From Clostridiales bacterium (GTDB lineage: Bacteria > Bacillota > Clostridia > Oscillospirales > Oscillospiraceae): DNA of 64,000 bases. The stretch is from assembly GCA_022772525.1 (NCBI GenBank), contig JALFAD010000059.1, positions 1 through 64,000 on the forward strand. Direction: 5' to 3'. The stretch's first letter is position 1. Each line of letters starts with the position of its first letter. The notes beneath the pieces are model-generated. The model saw nothing but the letters and a program-made list of their open reading frames with translations. It had not been told where the DNA came from and made no database searches. Below, piece by piece: positions 1 to 12,123 of the stretch. The translations under genes were made by a program, and so were the position numbers.

Positions 1-204
1 CGGGGGTGGTGCTCCGCGCAGCGAATCAAAATCAAAATGATTGCCGGTGGCAATCATACCTTGATTTATTAGCTGTCGAGCGCAGCGAGACTGATGAGGA
101 TCGGCGAAATGTATCGATTATGAATGCAGTTCGTAAAAAAGGTACTATTTTGAAGGCTGTACCTACTTATTTGACCGCATTCCGCATCAAAGGCGGCCGC
201 CGTT

Positions 205-253
205 CCTCATCCGCCCCCTTCGGGGGCATCTTCCCCCCCCCCGGAGGAAGGTG
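205..253. repeat. Solo hairpin module (CCTCATCCG / CCCCC-TTCG-GGGGG / CTTCC..GGAGGAAGG), same layout as the modules at 20951, 21373 and 47571
   Basis: cctcatccgcccccttcgggggcatcttcccccccccggaggaaggtg; same order of motifs as the other copies, different middle stem. Confidence 0.55.
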
Positions 254-291
254 TTGGTCCGCTATATTCCCCTATACCTCCCCAGCGTATG

Positions 292-331
292 CAAAACCGG
301 CCCCGTCCCGTGGACGAAGCCGGCTTCATAT
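292..331 (-). terminator. Rho-independent terminator of mreB-like gene
   Basis: Minus strand AAGCCGGCTTCGTCCACGGGACGGGGCCGGTTTTG, just 3' of the CDS stop. Confidence 0.5.
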
Positions 332-338
332 TGCGTTG

Positions 339-1385
339 TTATCCCCGCATGGCCCGGCGGCGGGCGATGTTGATGGGGCCTTCCTGCATGTTGTTAATCC
401 ACGCAAGGCTCTTGCCCGCGCCGTAGGCGGTGCAGGAATCCGGGTCGTCCGCCAAAATGCAGGCAATGCCCGTGCGCTCCATCAAAAGCAGATCCATGCC
501 CCACAGCTGACCGCAGCCGCCGGTGATGGTGATGCCGTTTTCCGACACATCGGACACCAGTTCCGGGCTGGTCTCCTCCAGCACCGCCAGCACCTCGTCG
601 GCAATCTGCCGGGCGGGACGGCGCAGAACCTCGTAAATCTCCGTGGAGGTCAGGGTCACCATCTTGGGCATGCCAGTCTTGAAGTCCCGGCCCTTGATGT
701 TCATGCTGCGTTCCTCGTCCCGGGGGTAGACCTGACCGATCTGAATTTTCACGCTCTCGGCGGTGACCTGCCCAATGACCAGGCCGTGCTGGCGGCGGAC
801 ATACCGGGCGATCATCTCGTCAAAGTAGTTGCCCGCGATTTTCAGGGAGGAGGACACGGCAACGCCGTTCATGCTCAGCACCGCGATGTCCGTGGTGCCG
901 CCGCCGATGTCCACCACCATGTGACCGCTGGCCCCGCGAATATCCAGACCCGCGCCCAGACCCGCCGCCAGAGGCTCCTCAATCAGGAACACTCGGCGGG
1001 CGCCGGCCTCGATGGCGGCGTTGATAACGCTTCGCTCCTCCACTTCCGACACACCGGAGGGGACGGACACAACCACACGGGGCTTAGGGGTGAACAGGCC
1101 CGCCTTGGTAGCGGTCTTGAACATTTCCTGCAGCATTTTGACGGTCATTTCGTGGTCGGAGACGATGCCGTCCTTCAGCGGGTGCATGGCAACCACGTTG
1201 CCGGGGGTACGGCCCAGCATATTCCGGGCGGCAGCGCCTACCTGCAAAATTTTGCCGGTATTTTTATCCACCGCCACCACCGACGGCTCGCGGACAACCA
1301 GGCCCTTGCCGTCGGCGTAAATCAGAACATTGGACGTGCCCAAATCCACACCCAAGTCGTTAGAAAACATAGAAAACAGAGACAT
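339..1385 (-). CDS. mreB: MreB/Mbl-family rod shape-determining actin homologue
   Basis: MSLFSMFSNDLGVDLGTSNVLIYADGKGLVVREPSVVA...VVDIGGGTTDIAVLS...ITGGCGQLWGMDLLL; ORF start trimmed to conserved Met. Confidence 0.93.
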   Translation of the reverse strand: MSLFSMFSNDLGVDLGTSNVLIYADGKGLVVREPSVVAVDKNTGKILQVGAAARNMLGRTPGNVVAMHPLKDGIVSDHEMTVKMLQEMFKTATKAGLFTPKPRVVVSVPSGVSEVEERSVINAAIEAGARRVFLIEEPLAAGLGAGLDIRGASGHMVVDIGGGTTDIAVLSMNGVAVSSSLKIAGNYFDEMIARYVRRQHGLVIGQVTAESVKIQIGQVYPRDEERSMNIKGRDFKTGMPKMVTLTSTEIYEVLRRPARQIADEVLAVLEETSPELVSDVSENGITITGGCGQLWGMDLLLMERTGIACILADDPDSCTAYGAGKSLAWINNMQEGPINIARRRAMRG

Positions 1386-1395
1386 AGTGACACCT

Positions 1396-2046
1396 TTACT
1401 TTCGTGCAGCCGCAACCGCGGCACAATGTACTTCCTTCGCCCCGGCGCTGAGCAAGACACGGGCGCATTCTCCGGCGGTGGCGCCGGTGGTGAGAATGTC
1501 GTCCAGCAGCAGAACCCGTTTCCCCCGGACGTCCGCACCGTCCAGAAGATGGTACGCACCCAGCACATTGGCCTTCCGGGCCGCCGGATCTTTCAGGCGG
1601 GATTGGGGACGATTGTTGCGAATCTTTTTTAATGCGGAAACCGGAGGCAGTCCCAGTTCTTTCCCCACGGCCTTTGCCAGCAGCTCCACCTGATCGTAGC
1701 CCCGGCGCAGCTTACGCAGGCGGCTCACGGGAACCCAGGTCAGCACGTCAAAGCCCTCTGGGTACTGTGTCAGCAGCTTCATGGCAAGAATTCTGCCGTA
1801 GGAACCGCTGTAGGAGCGGGCGTTTCGGAACTTATAACGCAGAAGACTTTCTCTTACGTTCCCTTCATAGTACCAAACTGCGGCGAAGCTGTCAAGAAAT
1901 TGCAGCTTAATTTTGCGATTTGGGTACTCCGGGGCATCCACCCGGCAGGCTCTGCACAGGTCGGTTTCCCCGTCTTTTAACAGCTGCCGGCACAGCACGC
2001 ACTTTGGCGGAAACAGCAGCTCCATGAGAAAATGGTACAATTTCAT
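1396..2046 (-). CDS. comF: ComF family phosphoribosyltransferase-like protein
   Basis: FPPKCVLCRQLL..CRAC N-terminal zinc motif, VLLLDDILTTGATAGEC PRT motif; start trimmed. Confidence 0.9.
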   Translation of the reverse strand: MKLYHFLMELLFPPKCVLCRQLLKDGETDLCRACRVDAPEYPNRKIKLQFLDSFAAVWYYEGNVRESLLRYKFRNARSYSGSYGRILAMKLLTQYPEGFDVLTWVPVSRLRKLRRGYDQVELLAKAVGKELGLPPVSALKKIRNNRPQSRLKDPAARKANVLGAYHLLDGADVRGKRVLLLDDILTTGATAGECARVLLSAGAKEVHCAAVAAARK

Positions 2047-4256
2047 CCCACTTTCCCCTGCAATCTCAGCTTTAAGCCGCTGTAACGGCGGTTTTTCTTT
2101 GCGTTCTCCACCATAACGCCCACGGTTTCCTCCCGGCCCACAATCACCAAAAGCTCTCTTGCCCGGGTGATGGCGGTATAGAGAATGCTGCGGCTCAGCA
2201 GATACGGTGAGCCGTTCCACGCGGCAAGCACCACCGCCCGGTACTCGCTGCCCTGACTTTTGTGCACCGTCATGGCGTAGGCCGGCTCCAACTCGTTCAG
2301 CTGGGTGAAATCATACTCCGCCACCCGGTCATCAAACAGAACCGTCAGGGTTTCCGACCCGGTGTCGATGGATTGAATCGTACCCACGTCGCCGTTGAAA
2401 ATCCCCGCGCCGACTGCGCTTCCATCTGTTGTTTTCCACAATATATCATAATTGTTGCGAATCTGCATCACCCGGTCGCCCTCCCGGAACAGGTAATCGC
2501 CGAAGGTGCGTTCCTTTTTCTCCGGGGCGGGCGGGTTCAGCGCCGCCTGAAGGAGCCGGTTCAGGTTCACCGTGCCCACGGCTCCCTTGCGCGTGGGGGA
2601 CAGCACCTGAATCTGATCAGCGGGAATCCCCATTTTCTGCGGCAGCCGCACGGCGCACAGATCCCGGATCAGGCTGCACACCGCGTCCTCGTTGTTACGC
2701 CGCATGAAGAAAAAGTCGCTGGTGACGCACCTTAAATCCGGCATTTCCCCCTGATTGACCCGGTGGGCGTTCATGACAATCAGGCTCTGCTGGGCCTGCC
2801 GGAAGATTTCCGTCAGCCGCACCGAGGGCAAACAGCCGCTTCGCAGCATATCCCCAAAGGGGAAGCCCGGCCCCACCGGGGGCAGCTGATCCGGGTCGCC
2901 CACCAGAATCAGCCGCTTGCCCGCAGGGATCGCCCGAAGCAGGCAGTGCAGCAGCTGGATATCCACCATGGACATTTCGTCCACAATCACAGCGTCGCAT
3001 TTTAAAGGATTTTCCTCGTCCCGGGCGAAGAACATTTTCCCCGTAGCCGGGTCGATGCCCGCCTCCAGCAGCCGGTGGATGGTGGAGGCGTCCTCCCCCG
3101 TGACCTCGGAGAGCCGCTTTGCCGCTCTGCCGGTGGGAGCCGCCAGAAGGGTTTTCAGCTGCATCCGGCCCAGAAGTTCCAGGATTCCATTCAAAATGGT
3201 GGTTTTTCCCGTGCCGGGGCCGCCGGTAATCAGGAGCAGCCCGGAGGTCGCCGCCTCCCGGATGGCCTGAAGCTGCTGACTCGAATAGTCAATGCCGCTG
3301 TCTCTGGCAACACCGTGAATCAGTTTGTCCAGATTTTTCGGCTCTGGGAAGGTGTTGTTCGCAAACTCCAGCAGCCGCCGGGAGACTTCTGTCTCCGCTT
3401 CGTACAGCTGCGGCAGGTAGATGACGGTAATGCCCGCCAATTGTTCCCGGTTCAGCCTGTCCGCTTCCAGCAGACGCTCCACCGCCTGCCTGACCGTGTC
3501 TTCCTCCACGGTCAGGAGCCTTGCGGTGGCGGCAACCAGCTTGTCCTCCGGCAGGAAGCTGTGACCGCCGGTGAGGTTGTAACTCAGTTCAAATTGGACA
3601 CCAGCTTCCACCCGCCGGGGGTCGTCTCCCGCCACCCCAAGCTCGATGGCAAACCGATCCACCGCGGAAAAGTCCGCCTCCAGCTCTTCATCCATCAGCA
3701 GGTAGGGGTCGTCGTACAGAAGCTCCATGGTGCTGTCGCCGTAGCGCTTGTATGTACGCACCGCCAGCTCCGCCGGCAGGTGGTGCAGGGCAAAGAATTC
3801 CATGATCTGCCGCATTCCCACCTGCAGGCGGAATTCCTCCCCAATGGCCCGGGCCTTTTCCCGGGAAATCCCGGCGACCTCCGCCAGCCGTTCCGGCTCC
3901 CGCTCCATGACGGCGAGGGTCTGATCCCCGAAGCGGTCAACAATTCTCGCCGCCATCCGGGGGCCGATGCCCTTGATGACCCGGCTGGACAGGTAATTCA
4001 GGATTTCCATGGTGGTCTGGGGCATGAGCCGCTCCAAAAATTCCGCCTCGAACTGCCGCCCATAGCTACTGTGATTGCTCCATTTCCCCGTGACCATGAG
4101 CTGTTCGCCCACGGCGGGCAGGGGGATCGTGCCCACCACCGTCACCGTCTGCCCGCCGCCTACGTTCAGCCGCAGGACAGCGTAGCCGTTTTCATAATTC
4201 TGATACACCACGGCGCTGACCGCGCCCTGAAGAATCTCCAGTTCCTGTTCCGCCAA
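2043..4256 (-). CDS. recD2: RecD2-type ATP-dependent DNA helicase (SF1B)
   Basis: GGPGTGKTTILNGIL Walker A, VDEMSMVD Walker B, AMTVHKSQGSEY motif. Confidence 0.92.
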   Translation of the reverse strand: MAEQELEILQGAVSAVVYQNYENGYAVLRLNVGGGQTVTVVGTIPLPAVGEQLMVTGKWSNHSSYGRQFEAEFLERLMPQTTMEILNYLSSRVIKGIGPRMAARIVDRFGDQTLAVMEREPERLAEVAGISREKARAIGEEFRLQVGMRQIMEFFALHHLPAELAVRTYKRYGDSTMELLYDDPYLLMDEELEADFSAVDRFAIELGVAGDDPRRVEAGVQFELSYNLTGGHSFLPEDKLVAATARLLTVEEDTVRQAVERLLEADRLNREQLAGITVIYLPQLYEAETEVSRRLLEFANNTFPEPKNLDKLIHGVARDSGIDYSSQQLQAIREAATSGLLLITGGPGTGKTTILNGILELLGRMQLKTLLAAPTGRAAKRLSEVTGEDASTIHRLLEAGIDPATGKMFFARDEENPLKCDAVIVDEMSMVDIQLLHCLLRAIPAGKRLILVGDPDQLPPVGPGFPFGDMLRSGCLPSVRLTEIFRQAQQSLIVMNAHRVNQGEMPDLRCVTSDFFFMRRNNEDAVCSLIRDLCAVRLPQKMGIPADQIQVLSPTRKGAVGTVNLNRLLQAALNPPAPEKKERTFGDYLFREGDRVMQIRNNYDILWKTTDGSAVGAGIFNGDVGTIQSIDTGSETLTVLFDDRVAEYDFTQLNELEPAYAMTVHKSQGSEYRAVVLAAWNGSPYLLSRSILYTAITRARELLVIVGREETVGVMVENAKKNRRYSGLKLRLQGKVG

Positions 4257-4533
4257 ATCTCTCTGCCTCCCGTTCCAGCCGGGAAAGCAGTTCTTCCCGG
4301 CTGCACACTTCTATATCTTCCATCTGCGCATCCAACGTGACCGCGATCAGGGGACAGTTTACGAGTCCCAGTCCCCGCAGCCAGCGGTAGCGGCGGCAGA
4401 TGCCTTCCTCCGGAGTGCCTGCATACACCAGCGCGCAGCCCCGCAGCCCCGGCAGCAGCCAGCCCAGCGCCGCCCAAAGGGCGCTGAGCGCGCCGTAGGC
4501 TGCCAGCGTACCCATCAGAATCGCAAAGACCAT
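4192..4533 (-). CDS. Small hypothetical membrane-associated protein overlapping recD2 start
   Basis: 113 aa with hydrophobic N-terminus, co-directional; no recognised family. Confidence 0.45.
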   Translation of the reverse strand: MVFAILMGTLAAYGALSALWAALGWLLPGLRGCALVYAGTPEEGICRRYRWLRGLGLVNCPLIAVTLDAQMEDIEVCSREELLSRLEREAERFGGTGTGDSSGRGQRRGVSEL

Positions 4534-4698
4534 ATGCTCACCTCAACGGCATCCTATTCCGCCGGATGTGTTTTGTGCTATTTTACACCACTTTCCTACA
4601 AAAGAAAAGAGGGTAGTTTCATCTTTTGTGAACAAAGTGGAAACAATAGGGCATAACTGCCAAGGGATGCGAAAAGATTCGCAGATTGTCCTTGCATT

Positions 4699-4727
4699 TT
4701 GACAGCAAAAAAGCTATAATATAGTAT
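4699..4727 (+). promoter_or_regulatory. Candidate sigma-A promoter for atp operon (TTGACA-N17-TAGTAT)
   Basis: Direct match upstream of first operon gene. Confidence 0.5.
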
Positions 4728-4751
4728 AAATTGAGTGACCATGGAGGAACC

Positions 4752-5009
4752 ATGAAATTTATCGCGCTGCTGGTGTGGGTCGGTCAATTCGGCTTTTCCG
4801 CCATCTTCCCCACCGTATTTTTTCTGCTCGTTGCCGTGTGGCTTCAGGGCAAATTCGGGTTTGGCATGTGGATCGTGGCGGTTTGCGGCGTTCTGGGCAT
4901 TCTCACCAGCATCAGTGCAGCCCGCTCCTGTCTGCGTTCCCTGCGCAAGGCGGCGGAGGAAGCCAGCGGCAAAAAGGACCACCCCGTCAGCTTTAACGAC
5001 CACACCTGA
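4752..5009 (+). CDS. Small AtpZ/AtpI-like membrane protein at head of ATP synthase operon
   Basis: Two hydrophobic segments, operon position; start trimmed to MKFIALL. Confidence 0.55.
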   Translation: MKFIALLVWVGQFGFSAIFPTVFFLLVAVWLQGKFGFGMWIVAVCGVLGILTSISAARSCLRSLRKAAEEASGKKDHPVSFNDHT

Positions 5010-5032
5010 TTTAAAAAGAAGGAACCTGTCCC

Positions 5033-5509
5033 ATGAAATTACAACCCGCTTCCCGTAAGGAGCTTTCCCGCATCGCCCTGGGCACCCTGATCTGCGACGG
5101 CGTAATGATTGCCGCCCTGTTTTTACTGAGCCTTGTGGGCGTCGGCACCTTTGACGTTTTCCGCATCCTGCTGGGCGCCGCCTGCGGCTCCGTGGTGGCA
5201 GTTGCGAATTTTGCCATCCTGTGCCTGACGGTGCAGAGCGCCGTGGAGATCGAAAACAAGAAGAAAATGAAGGCCCGCTTCCAGCTCAGCTACAATGTAC
5301 GCTTATGTTTGCAGGCCGGCTGGGTGGTGCTGTGCTTCGTGCTGAAGCCCATCCATTTTGTGGCGGGCGCGGCCCCGATTCTGTTCCCCAACGTGGTGAT
5401 CTTCTTTCTGCAGAGCCGGAACAAGCTGTTTCCGCCCAGCAACGCCCCCGCCAAGCCCATGGCTGACGAGGACGAGCCGGAGGACACCCTTGGCCCCTTT
5501 GAAGTATAA
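5033..5509 (+). CDS. ATP synthase subunit I-like protein
   Basis: Four hydrophobic segments, directly upstream of atpB. Confidence 0.65.
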   Translation: MKLQPASRKELSRIALGTLICDGVMIAALFLLSLVGVGTFDVFRILLGAACGSVVAVANFAILCLTVQSAVEIENKKKMKARFQLSYNVRLCLQAGWVVLCFVLKPIHFVAGAAPILFPNVVIFFLQSRNKLFPPSNAPAKPMADEDEPEDTLGPFEV

Positions 5510-5540
5510 CCATCCGTAGACAATGAGGTGATTGTGTTTT

Positions 5541-6419
5541 ATGGAAGTATCAATCAACGGCGCGAAAATCCTTGCAACCTTTGAAAATGTTCCCATTTTC
5601 GGCACGGTGCAGATCACCCAGACACTGGTGGTGTCCTGGCTGATCATGCTCATCATTTCCGCGCTGTGCATCTGGCTTGGTTCCAATCTGAAGGTCACCG
5701 GCATCTCCCGGAAGCAGGCGGTGGCGGAGATGATCTACAACGCCCTTGTGAACTTCGTCCGGGGCAACATGGGGCCGGAATTTGACCGCTACATCCCGCT
5801 GGTGGGCGCCATTTTTGTCACGAGCGTGGTTTCCAACCTGATTAGCTTACTCGGCATCTGGAGTCCCACCGCTGACCTGATGACGGAGCTTGCCTGGGCG
5901 CTGGTGGTCTTCGTGCTGATTACCTATCACAAGATCAAGGCCTCCGGCATTGGTGGCTATCTGAAGGGCTTTCTGGAGCCTATCTTCGTTCTGGCTCCCA
6001 TCAACATCATGAGCGAACTCTTCACGCCCGTTTCCATGGCCTGCCGTCACTTCGGCAACATTCTGTCCGGAACTGTCATCGGTGCGCTGATTTATGCCGC
6101 GCTGACCACCGCCAGCCATGCTCTGTTCCATCTTCTGGGTTCCAGCCTTGCCGTTGCCCTGATTGTAACGCTTGCGGGCGCGGCCCTGCTGTTCCTCGGG
6201 AAAAAAGCAAAGAAGAAGTTCTTCTTCATTCTGGGCATCATTATCGCGGTTCTGGGCGTTCTCGCCGTTCTCACCAATCTGGGCGCCGCCTATCCCTGGC
6301 TGACCATCGGCATTCCCGCCATTCCCAGCCTGTACTTCGACTGGTTCGGCGGCTGCATTCAGGCGTTCATTTTCTGCACGCTGACCACCCTCTTCATCAA
6401 ACAGGCCGCAGGCGATTGA
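5541..6419 (+). CDS. atpB: F0F1 ATP synthase subunit a
   Basis: MACRHFGNILSGTVIG (essential Arg motif), LYFDWFGGCIQAFIFCTLT; ATG at 5541 after GAGGTG. Confidence 0.93.
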   Translation: MEVSINGAKILATFENVPIFGTVQITQTLVVSWLIMLIISALCIWLGSNLKVTGISRKQAVAEMIYNALVNFVRGNMGPEFDRYIPLVGAIFVTSVVSNLISLLGIWSPTADLMTELAWALVVFVLITYHKIKASGIGGYLKGFLEPIFVLAPINIMSELFTPVSMACRHFGNILSGTVIGALIYAALTTASHALFHLLGSSLAVALIVTLAGAALLFLGKKAKKKFFFILGIIIAVLGVLAVLTNLGAAYPWLTIGIPAIPSLYFDWFGGCIQAFIFCTLTTLFIKQAAGD

Positions 6420-6456
6420 CTGCCGCCATTTGAATACAAAAAGTAATCAATTTTAG

Positions 6457-6741
<285 letters not shown>

Positions 6742-6788
6742 TTCCGGCATTCTGATTCATTCATTTTACGCCGGAAGGAGGCAACGCA

Positions 6789-7298
6789 ATGGATACCCTT
6801 TACCAGTCCTTAGTGACGGTAAACCCCGTGACCCTGATCGCGCAGATCTGCAATCTGTTCCTCCAGCTGCTGATCGTGAAGATCTTCTTTCTGGACAAGA
6901 TCAAGGCCATTATCGACCAGCGCCGGGAAGCTGCCGACAAGCAGATCACCGAGGCGGAAAACGCCAAATCCGAAGCGCTGGCCATCAAGCAGACCTACGA
7001 GCAGAATATGCTGGAGGCTAAGGCAAAGGCAGACGATCTGCTCATGACCGCCCAGCGTACCGCCAATTCCCGCAGCGAGGAGATCATCTCTCAGGCACAG
7101 CAGCAGGCCGCCCAGATCAAATCCAAGGCCGCTGCCGACATCGAACTGGAGAAAAAGAAGGCCCTCAACGAGGCCAAGAACGAGATTTCCGACCTTGCCA
7201 TGGCAATCGCCGGCAAGGTGGTGGCCCGGGAGCTGAACGCTGGCGATCAGGCAGATATGATCGACCGCTTCATCGACGAATTGGGTGATAACGTATGA
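6789..7298 (+). CDS. atpF: F0F1 ATP synthase subunit b
   Basis: N-terminal TM plus long amphipathic helix, operon position. Confidence 0.92.
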   Translation: MDTLYQSLVTVNPVTLIAQICNLFLQLLIVKIFFLDKIKAIIDQRREAADKQITEAENAKSEALAIKQTYEQNMLEAKAKADDLLMTAQRTANSRSEEIISQAQQQAAQIKSKAAADIELEKKKALNEAKNEISDLAMAIAGKVVARELNAGDQADMIDRFIDELGDNV

Positions 7299-7834
7299 CG
7301 GAAGTTGGAAATGTCTACGGCGAATCCCTGTATGAACTGGCGAAAGAGGAATCTCTCTCCTCCCAAATCGGGCAGCAGCTGGCCGCTCTGCGGGAAGGCT
7401 TTCGTCAGGAGCCGGATTTTATCCGTCTTCTTTCCTCTCCCAACCTGACCAAGGCGGAGCGCTGTCAGATTCTGGATGACAGTTTTCGGGAAAAGGTACA
7501 CCCCTATGTGCTGAATTTCCTGAAAATTCTCACAGAAAAGGGCTACATGCGCCATTTCGGTGATTGCTGTGAGGCCTATACCGAGCACTTTGATCAGGAT
7601 AACGGCAATCTGCGGGTAACCGCAGTCACTGCCGTGGCACTGTCGGAAGCGCAGAGTGCCAGAATCACCGAAAAACTGAACCGAATCACCGGCAAGCACA
7701 TCATTCTGCAAAACCGGATCGATCCCGCGGTCTTGGGCGGCGTCCGCCTGGACTATGACGGTCAGCGGCTGGACGATACCGTGTCCCACCATCTGGACGC
7801 GGTGCGGGAGCTGCTGAGCAAAACCGTACTCTGA
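7295..7834 (+). CDS. atpH: F0F1 ATP synthase subunit delta
   Basis: OSCP/delta family sequence, operon position. Confidence 0.92.
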   Translation: MTEVGNVYGESLYELAKEESLSSQIGQQLAALREGFRQEPDFIRLLSSPNLTKAERCQILDDSFREKVHPYVLNFLKILTEKGYMRHFGDCCEAYTEHFDQDNGNLRVTAVTAVALSEAQSARITEKLNRITGKHIILQNRIDPAVLGGVRLDYDGQRLDDTVSHHLDAVRELLSKTVL

Positions 7835-7852
7835 CGAGAAAGCAGGGACTGT

Positions 7853-9361
7853 ATGGAACTGAGACCCGAAGAAATCACAAAAATTATTCGTAGTCAGATC
7901 AAAAACTACGAGCACAAAATGGAAGCCAGTGAAACCGGCGTTGTCATTCTGGTAGGCGACGGCATTGCCAAAGCCTCCGGTCTGGACAAGTGCATGTCCG
8001 GCGAATTGGTTGAATTCCCCGACGGCTCCTTCGGCATGGCCCAGAATCTGGAGGAAGACACCGTATCCATTACCGTTCTGGGCAGCGATCAGGGCATCAA
8101 GGAGGGCGACACCGTCAAGCGTACCGGCCGGGTGGTGTCCGTTCCCGTGGGCGCTGGGCTCATCGGCCGTGTTGTGAACGCTCTGGGCGAGCCTATCGAC
8201 GGCAAGGGTGCCATCGAGGCTGAGGGCTACCGGGCCATCGAAATGCCCGCCCCCGGCATCATCGAGCGGCAGCACGTCTCCCGCCCCCTGCAGACCGGCA
8301 TCAAGGCCATTGACTCCATGATTCCCATCGGTCGGGGCCAGCGTGAGCTGATTATCGGCGACCGCCAAACCGGTAAGACCACCATCGCAACCGACACCAT
8401 TCTGAACCAGAAGGGCAAGGACTGCATCTGCATCTATGTTGCCATCGGTCAGAAGCGTTCCACCGTGGCTCAGGTGGTGGAGAGCCTGACCGTCGGCGGC
8501 GCCATGGACTACACCATCGTGGTTTCCGCCACCGCCTCCGAGCTGGCTCCCATGCAGTATATCGCCCCCTATGCGGGCTGCTCCATGGGTGAATACTTCA
8601 TGCACCAGGGCAAGGATGTACTGGTGGTCTACGACGACCTGAGTAAGCACGCGGTGGCCTACCGTGCCATCTCTCTGCTGATCCGCCGTCCCCCTGGACG
8701 GGAGGCTTACCCCGGCGACGTGTTTTATCTCCACTCCCGTCTGCTGGAGCGCGCGGCACAGCTGTCCCCCGAACTGGGCGGCGGCAGCCTTACTGCTCTG
8801 CCCATCATTGAAACCCAGGCAGGCGATGTTTCTGCCTACATTCCCACCAACGTTATCTCCATCACCGACGGACAGATTTTCCTGGAGAGTGAGCTGTTCA
8901 ACTCCGGCGTTATGCCCGCCGTGAACCCCGGTATCTCCGTGTCCCGTGTCGGCGGCGACGCCCAGATCAAGGCCATGAAGAAGGTTGCCGGCAGCCTTAA
9001 GCTGCTGTATTCCCAGTACCGGGAGCTGCAGAGCTTTGCCCAGTTCGGATCCGATCTGGATGCAGACACCAAGTCGCGTCTGGCATTGGGCGAACGCATC
9101 GTGGCGGTGCTGAAGCAGAAGAACGGTTCCCCCAAGGAAGTGGCCCAGCAGGTCTGCATCATCTACGCCGTCACCCACGGCTATCTGAATTCCATCGCCG
9201 TGGAGCAGGTGCCGGAGTTTGAGAAGCGGCTGGAAGAGCACATGGATAACTACCACGCGGACGTGCTGGAGGCTATCCGTACCACCGGCAAGCTGGAAAC
9301 CGATACCGAAACCGCGCTGAAAGCCGCTCTGGACGAGCTGGTGGCTCAGTTCACGGCATAA
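7853..9361 (+). CDS. atpA: F0F1 ATP synthase subunit alpha
   Basis: [37 protein letters not shown]. Confidence 0.98.
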   Translation: MELRPEEITKIIRSQIKNYEHKMEASETGVVILVGDGIAKASGLDKCMSGELVEFPDGSFGMAQNLEEDTVSITVLGSDQGIKEGDTVKRTGRVVSVPVGAGLIGRVVNALGEPIDGKGAIEAEGYRAIEMPAPGIIERQHVSRPLQTGIKAIDSMIPIGRGQRELIIGDRQTGKTTIATDTILNQKGKDCICIYVAIGQKRSTVAQVVESLTVGGAMDYTIVVSATASELAPMQYIAPYAGCSMGEYFMHQGKDVLVVYDDLSKHAVAYRAISLLIRRPPGREAYPGDVFYLHSRLLERAAQLSPELGGGSLTALPIIETQAGDVSAYIPTNVISITDGQIFLESELFNSGVMPAVNPGISVSRVGGDAQIKAMKKVAGSLKLLYSQYRELQSFAQFGSDLDADTKSRLALGERIVAVLKQKNGSPKEVAQQVCIIYAVTHGYLNSIAVEQVPEFEKRLEEHMDNYHADVLEAIRTTGKLETDTETALKAALDELVAQFTA

Positions 9362-9377
9362 GGAAGGAGGGTTTCCC

Positions 9378-10226
9378 ATGGCTGGCGTTTCCACCAAGGA
9401 AATCAAAAACCGTATCCGAAGCATGGAAAGCACCAAGCAGATCACGAAAGCCATGGAAATGGTCGCTGCTTCCAAGCTTCGCCGCGCTCAGGCGCAAATT
9501 GCCAATTCCCGCCCTTATTTTGAAATTCTGCGGGATACCATCGAAAATATCACCCGCTCTAACCGGGACTTTTCCTCCCCGTACCTCAAAAAGCAGGAGG
9601 GCAGGAAAATCCTGTATGTGGTCATCGCAGGCGACCGTGGTCTTGCCGGCGGCTATAACAGCAATGTTCTGAAGCTGGTCTACTCCCAGATTCAGGATAG
9701 GGAAGCCACCGTTTTGCCCATCGGCAAGAAGGCCGTGGACAGCTTTAAGAGCAAGGGCATTCCCGTGCTCACGGATTCCTACGCGGAAGCCGCTTCTGTG
9801 GGCATCGGCGACTGCTTTTCCATTGCCAAGCAGCTGTGCAAAGCGTTTTTGGATGGTCAGTACGATGAAGTGTACGTTGCTTACACCGACTTCGTGTCCA
9901 TGCTTGCTCAGTCCCCAGACTTTATGAAGCTGCTGCCTTTGGAGAAGCCCGAGGCTAAGGAGGCTGAGCCGCCCCGCCGGTGTGATACCCTGTATGAGCA
10001 TCCGGCGGAGGAGGTTTTCGCCGCCATCGTTCCCGAGTATCTGGGCGGCGTACTGTATGGCGCGCTGTGCGAGAGCCGGGCCTCCGAGCAGGCTGCCCGC
10101 CGCTCCGCCATGGATTCCGCCACCCAGAACGCTGACGATATGATCGCCGACCTGAGCCTGAAGTTCAACCGGGCACGTCAGGCAGCCATCACTCAGGAGA
10201 TCACTGAGATCGTCGCCGGTTCCTGA
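9378..10226 (+). CDS. atpG: F0F1 ATP synthase subunit gamma
   Basis: IKNRIRSMESTKQITKAMEMVAASKLRRAQ. Confidence 0.97.
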   Translation: MAGVSTKEIKNRIRSMESTKQITKAMEMVAASKLRRAQAQIANSRPYFEILRDTIENITRSNRDFSSPYLKKQEGRKILYVVIAGDRGLAGGYNSNVLKLVYSQIQDREATVLPIGKKAVDSFKSKGIPVLTDSYAEAASVGIGDCFSIAKQLCKAFLDGQYDEVYVAYTDFVSMLAQSPDFMKLLPLEKPEAKEAEPPRRCDTLYEHPAEEVFAAIVPEYLGGVLYGALCESRASEQAARRSAMDSATQNADDMIADLSLKFNRARQAAITQEITEIVAGS

Positions 10227-12082
<1,856 letters not shown>

Positions 12083-12087
12083 AGCTT

Positions 12088-12122
12088 CACCCCGATAACC
12101 GTTCAGGTTATCGGGGTGTTCC
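12088..12122 (+). terminator. Terminator of atp operon
   Basis: CACCCCGATAACC-GTTCA-GGTTATCGGGGTG then TT. Confidence 0.85.
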
Positions 12123-12123
12123 T

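Noticed and set aside
6-1451. 481-aa plus-strand ORF at the window start
   Set aside because: Antisense to mreB; the 5' part covers hairpin-rich intergenic sequence.
7247-9475. 742-aa minus-strand ORF opposite atpH-atpA-atpG
   Set aside because: His/Gly/Val-rich antisense shadow of highly conserved ATP synthase genes; no protein family features.
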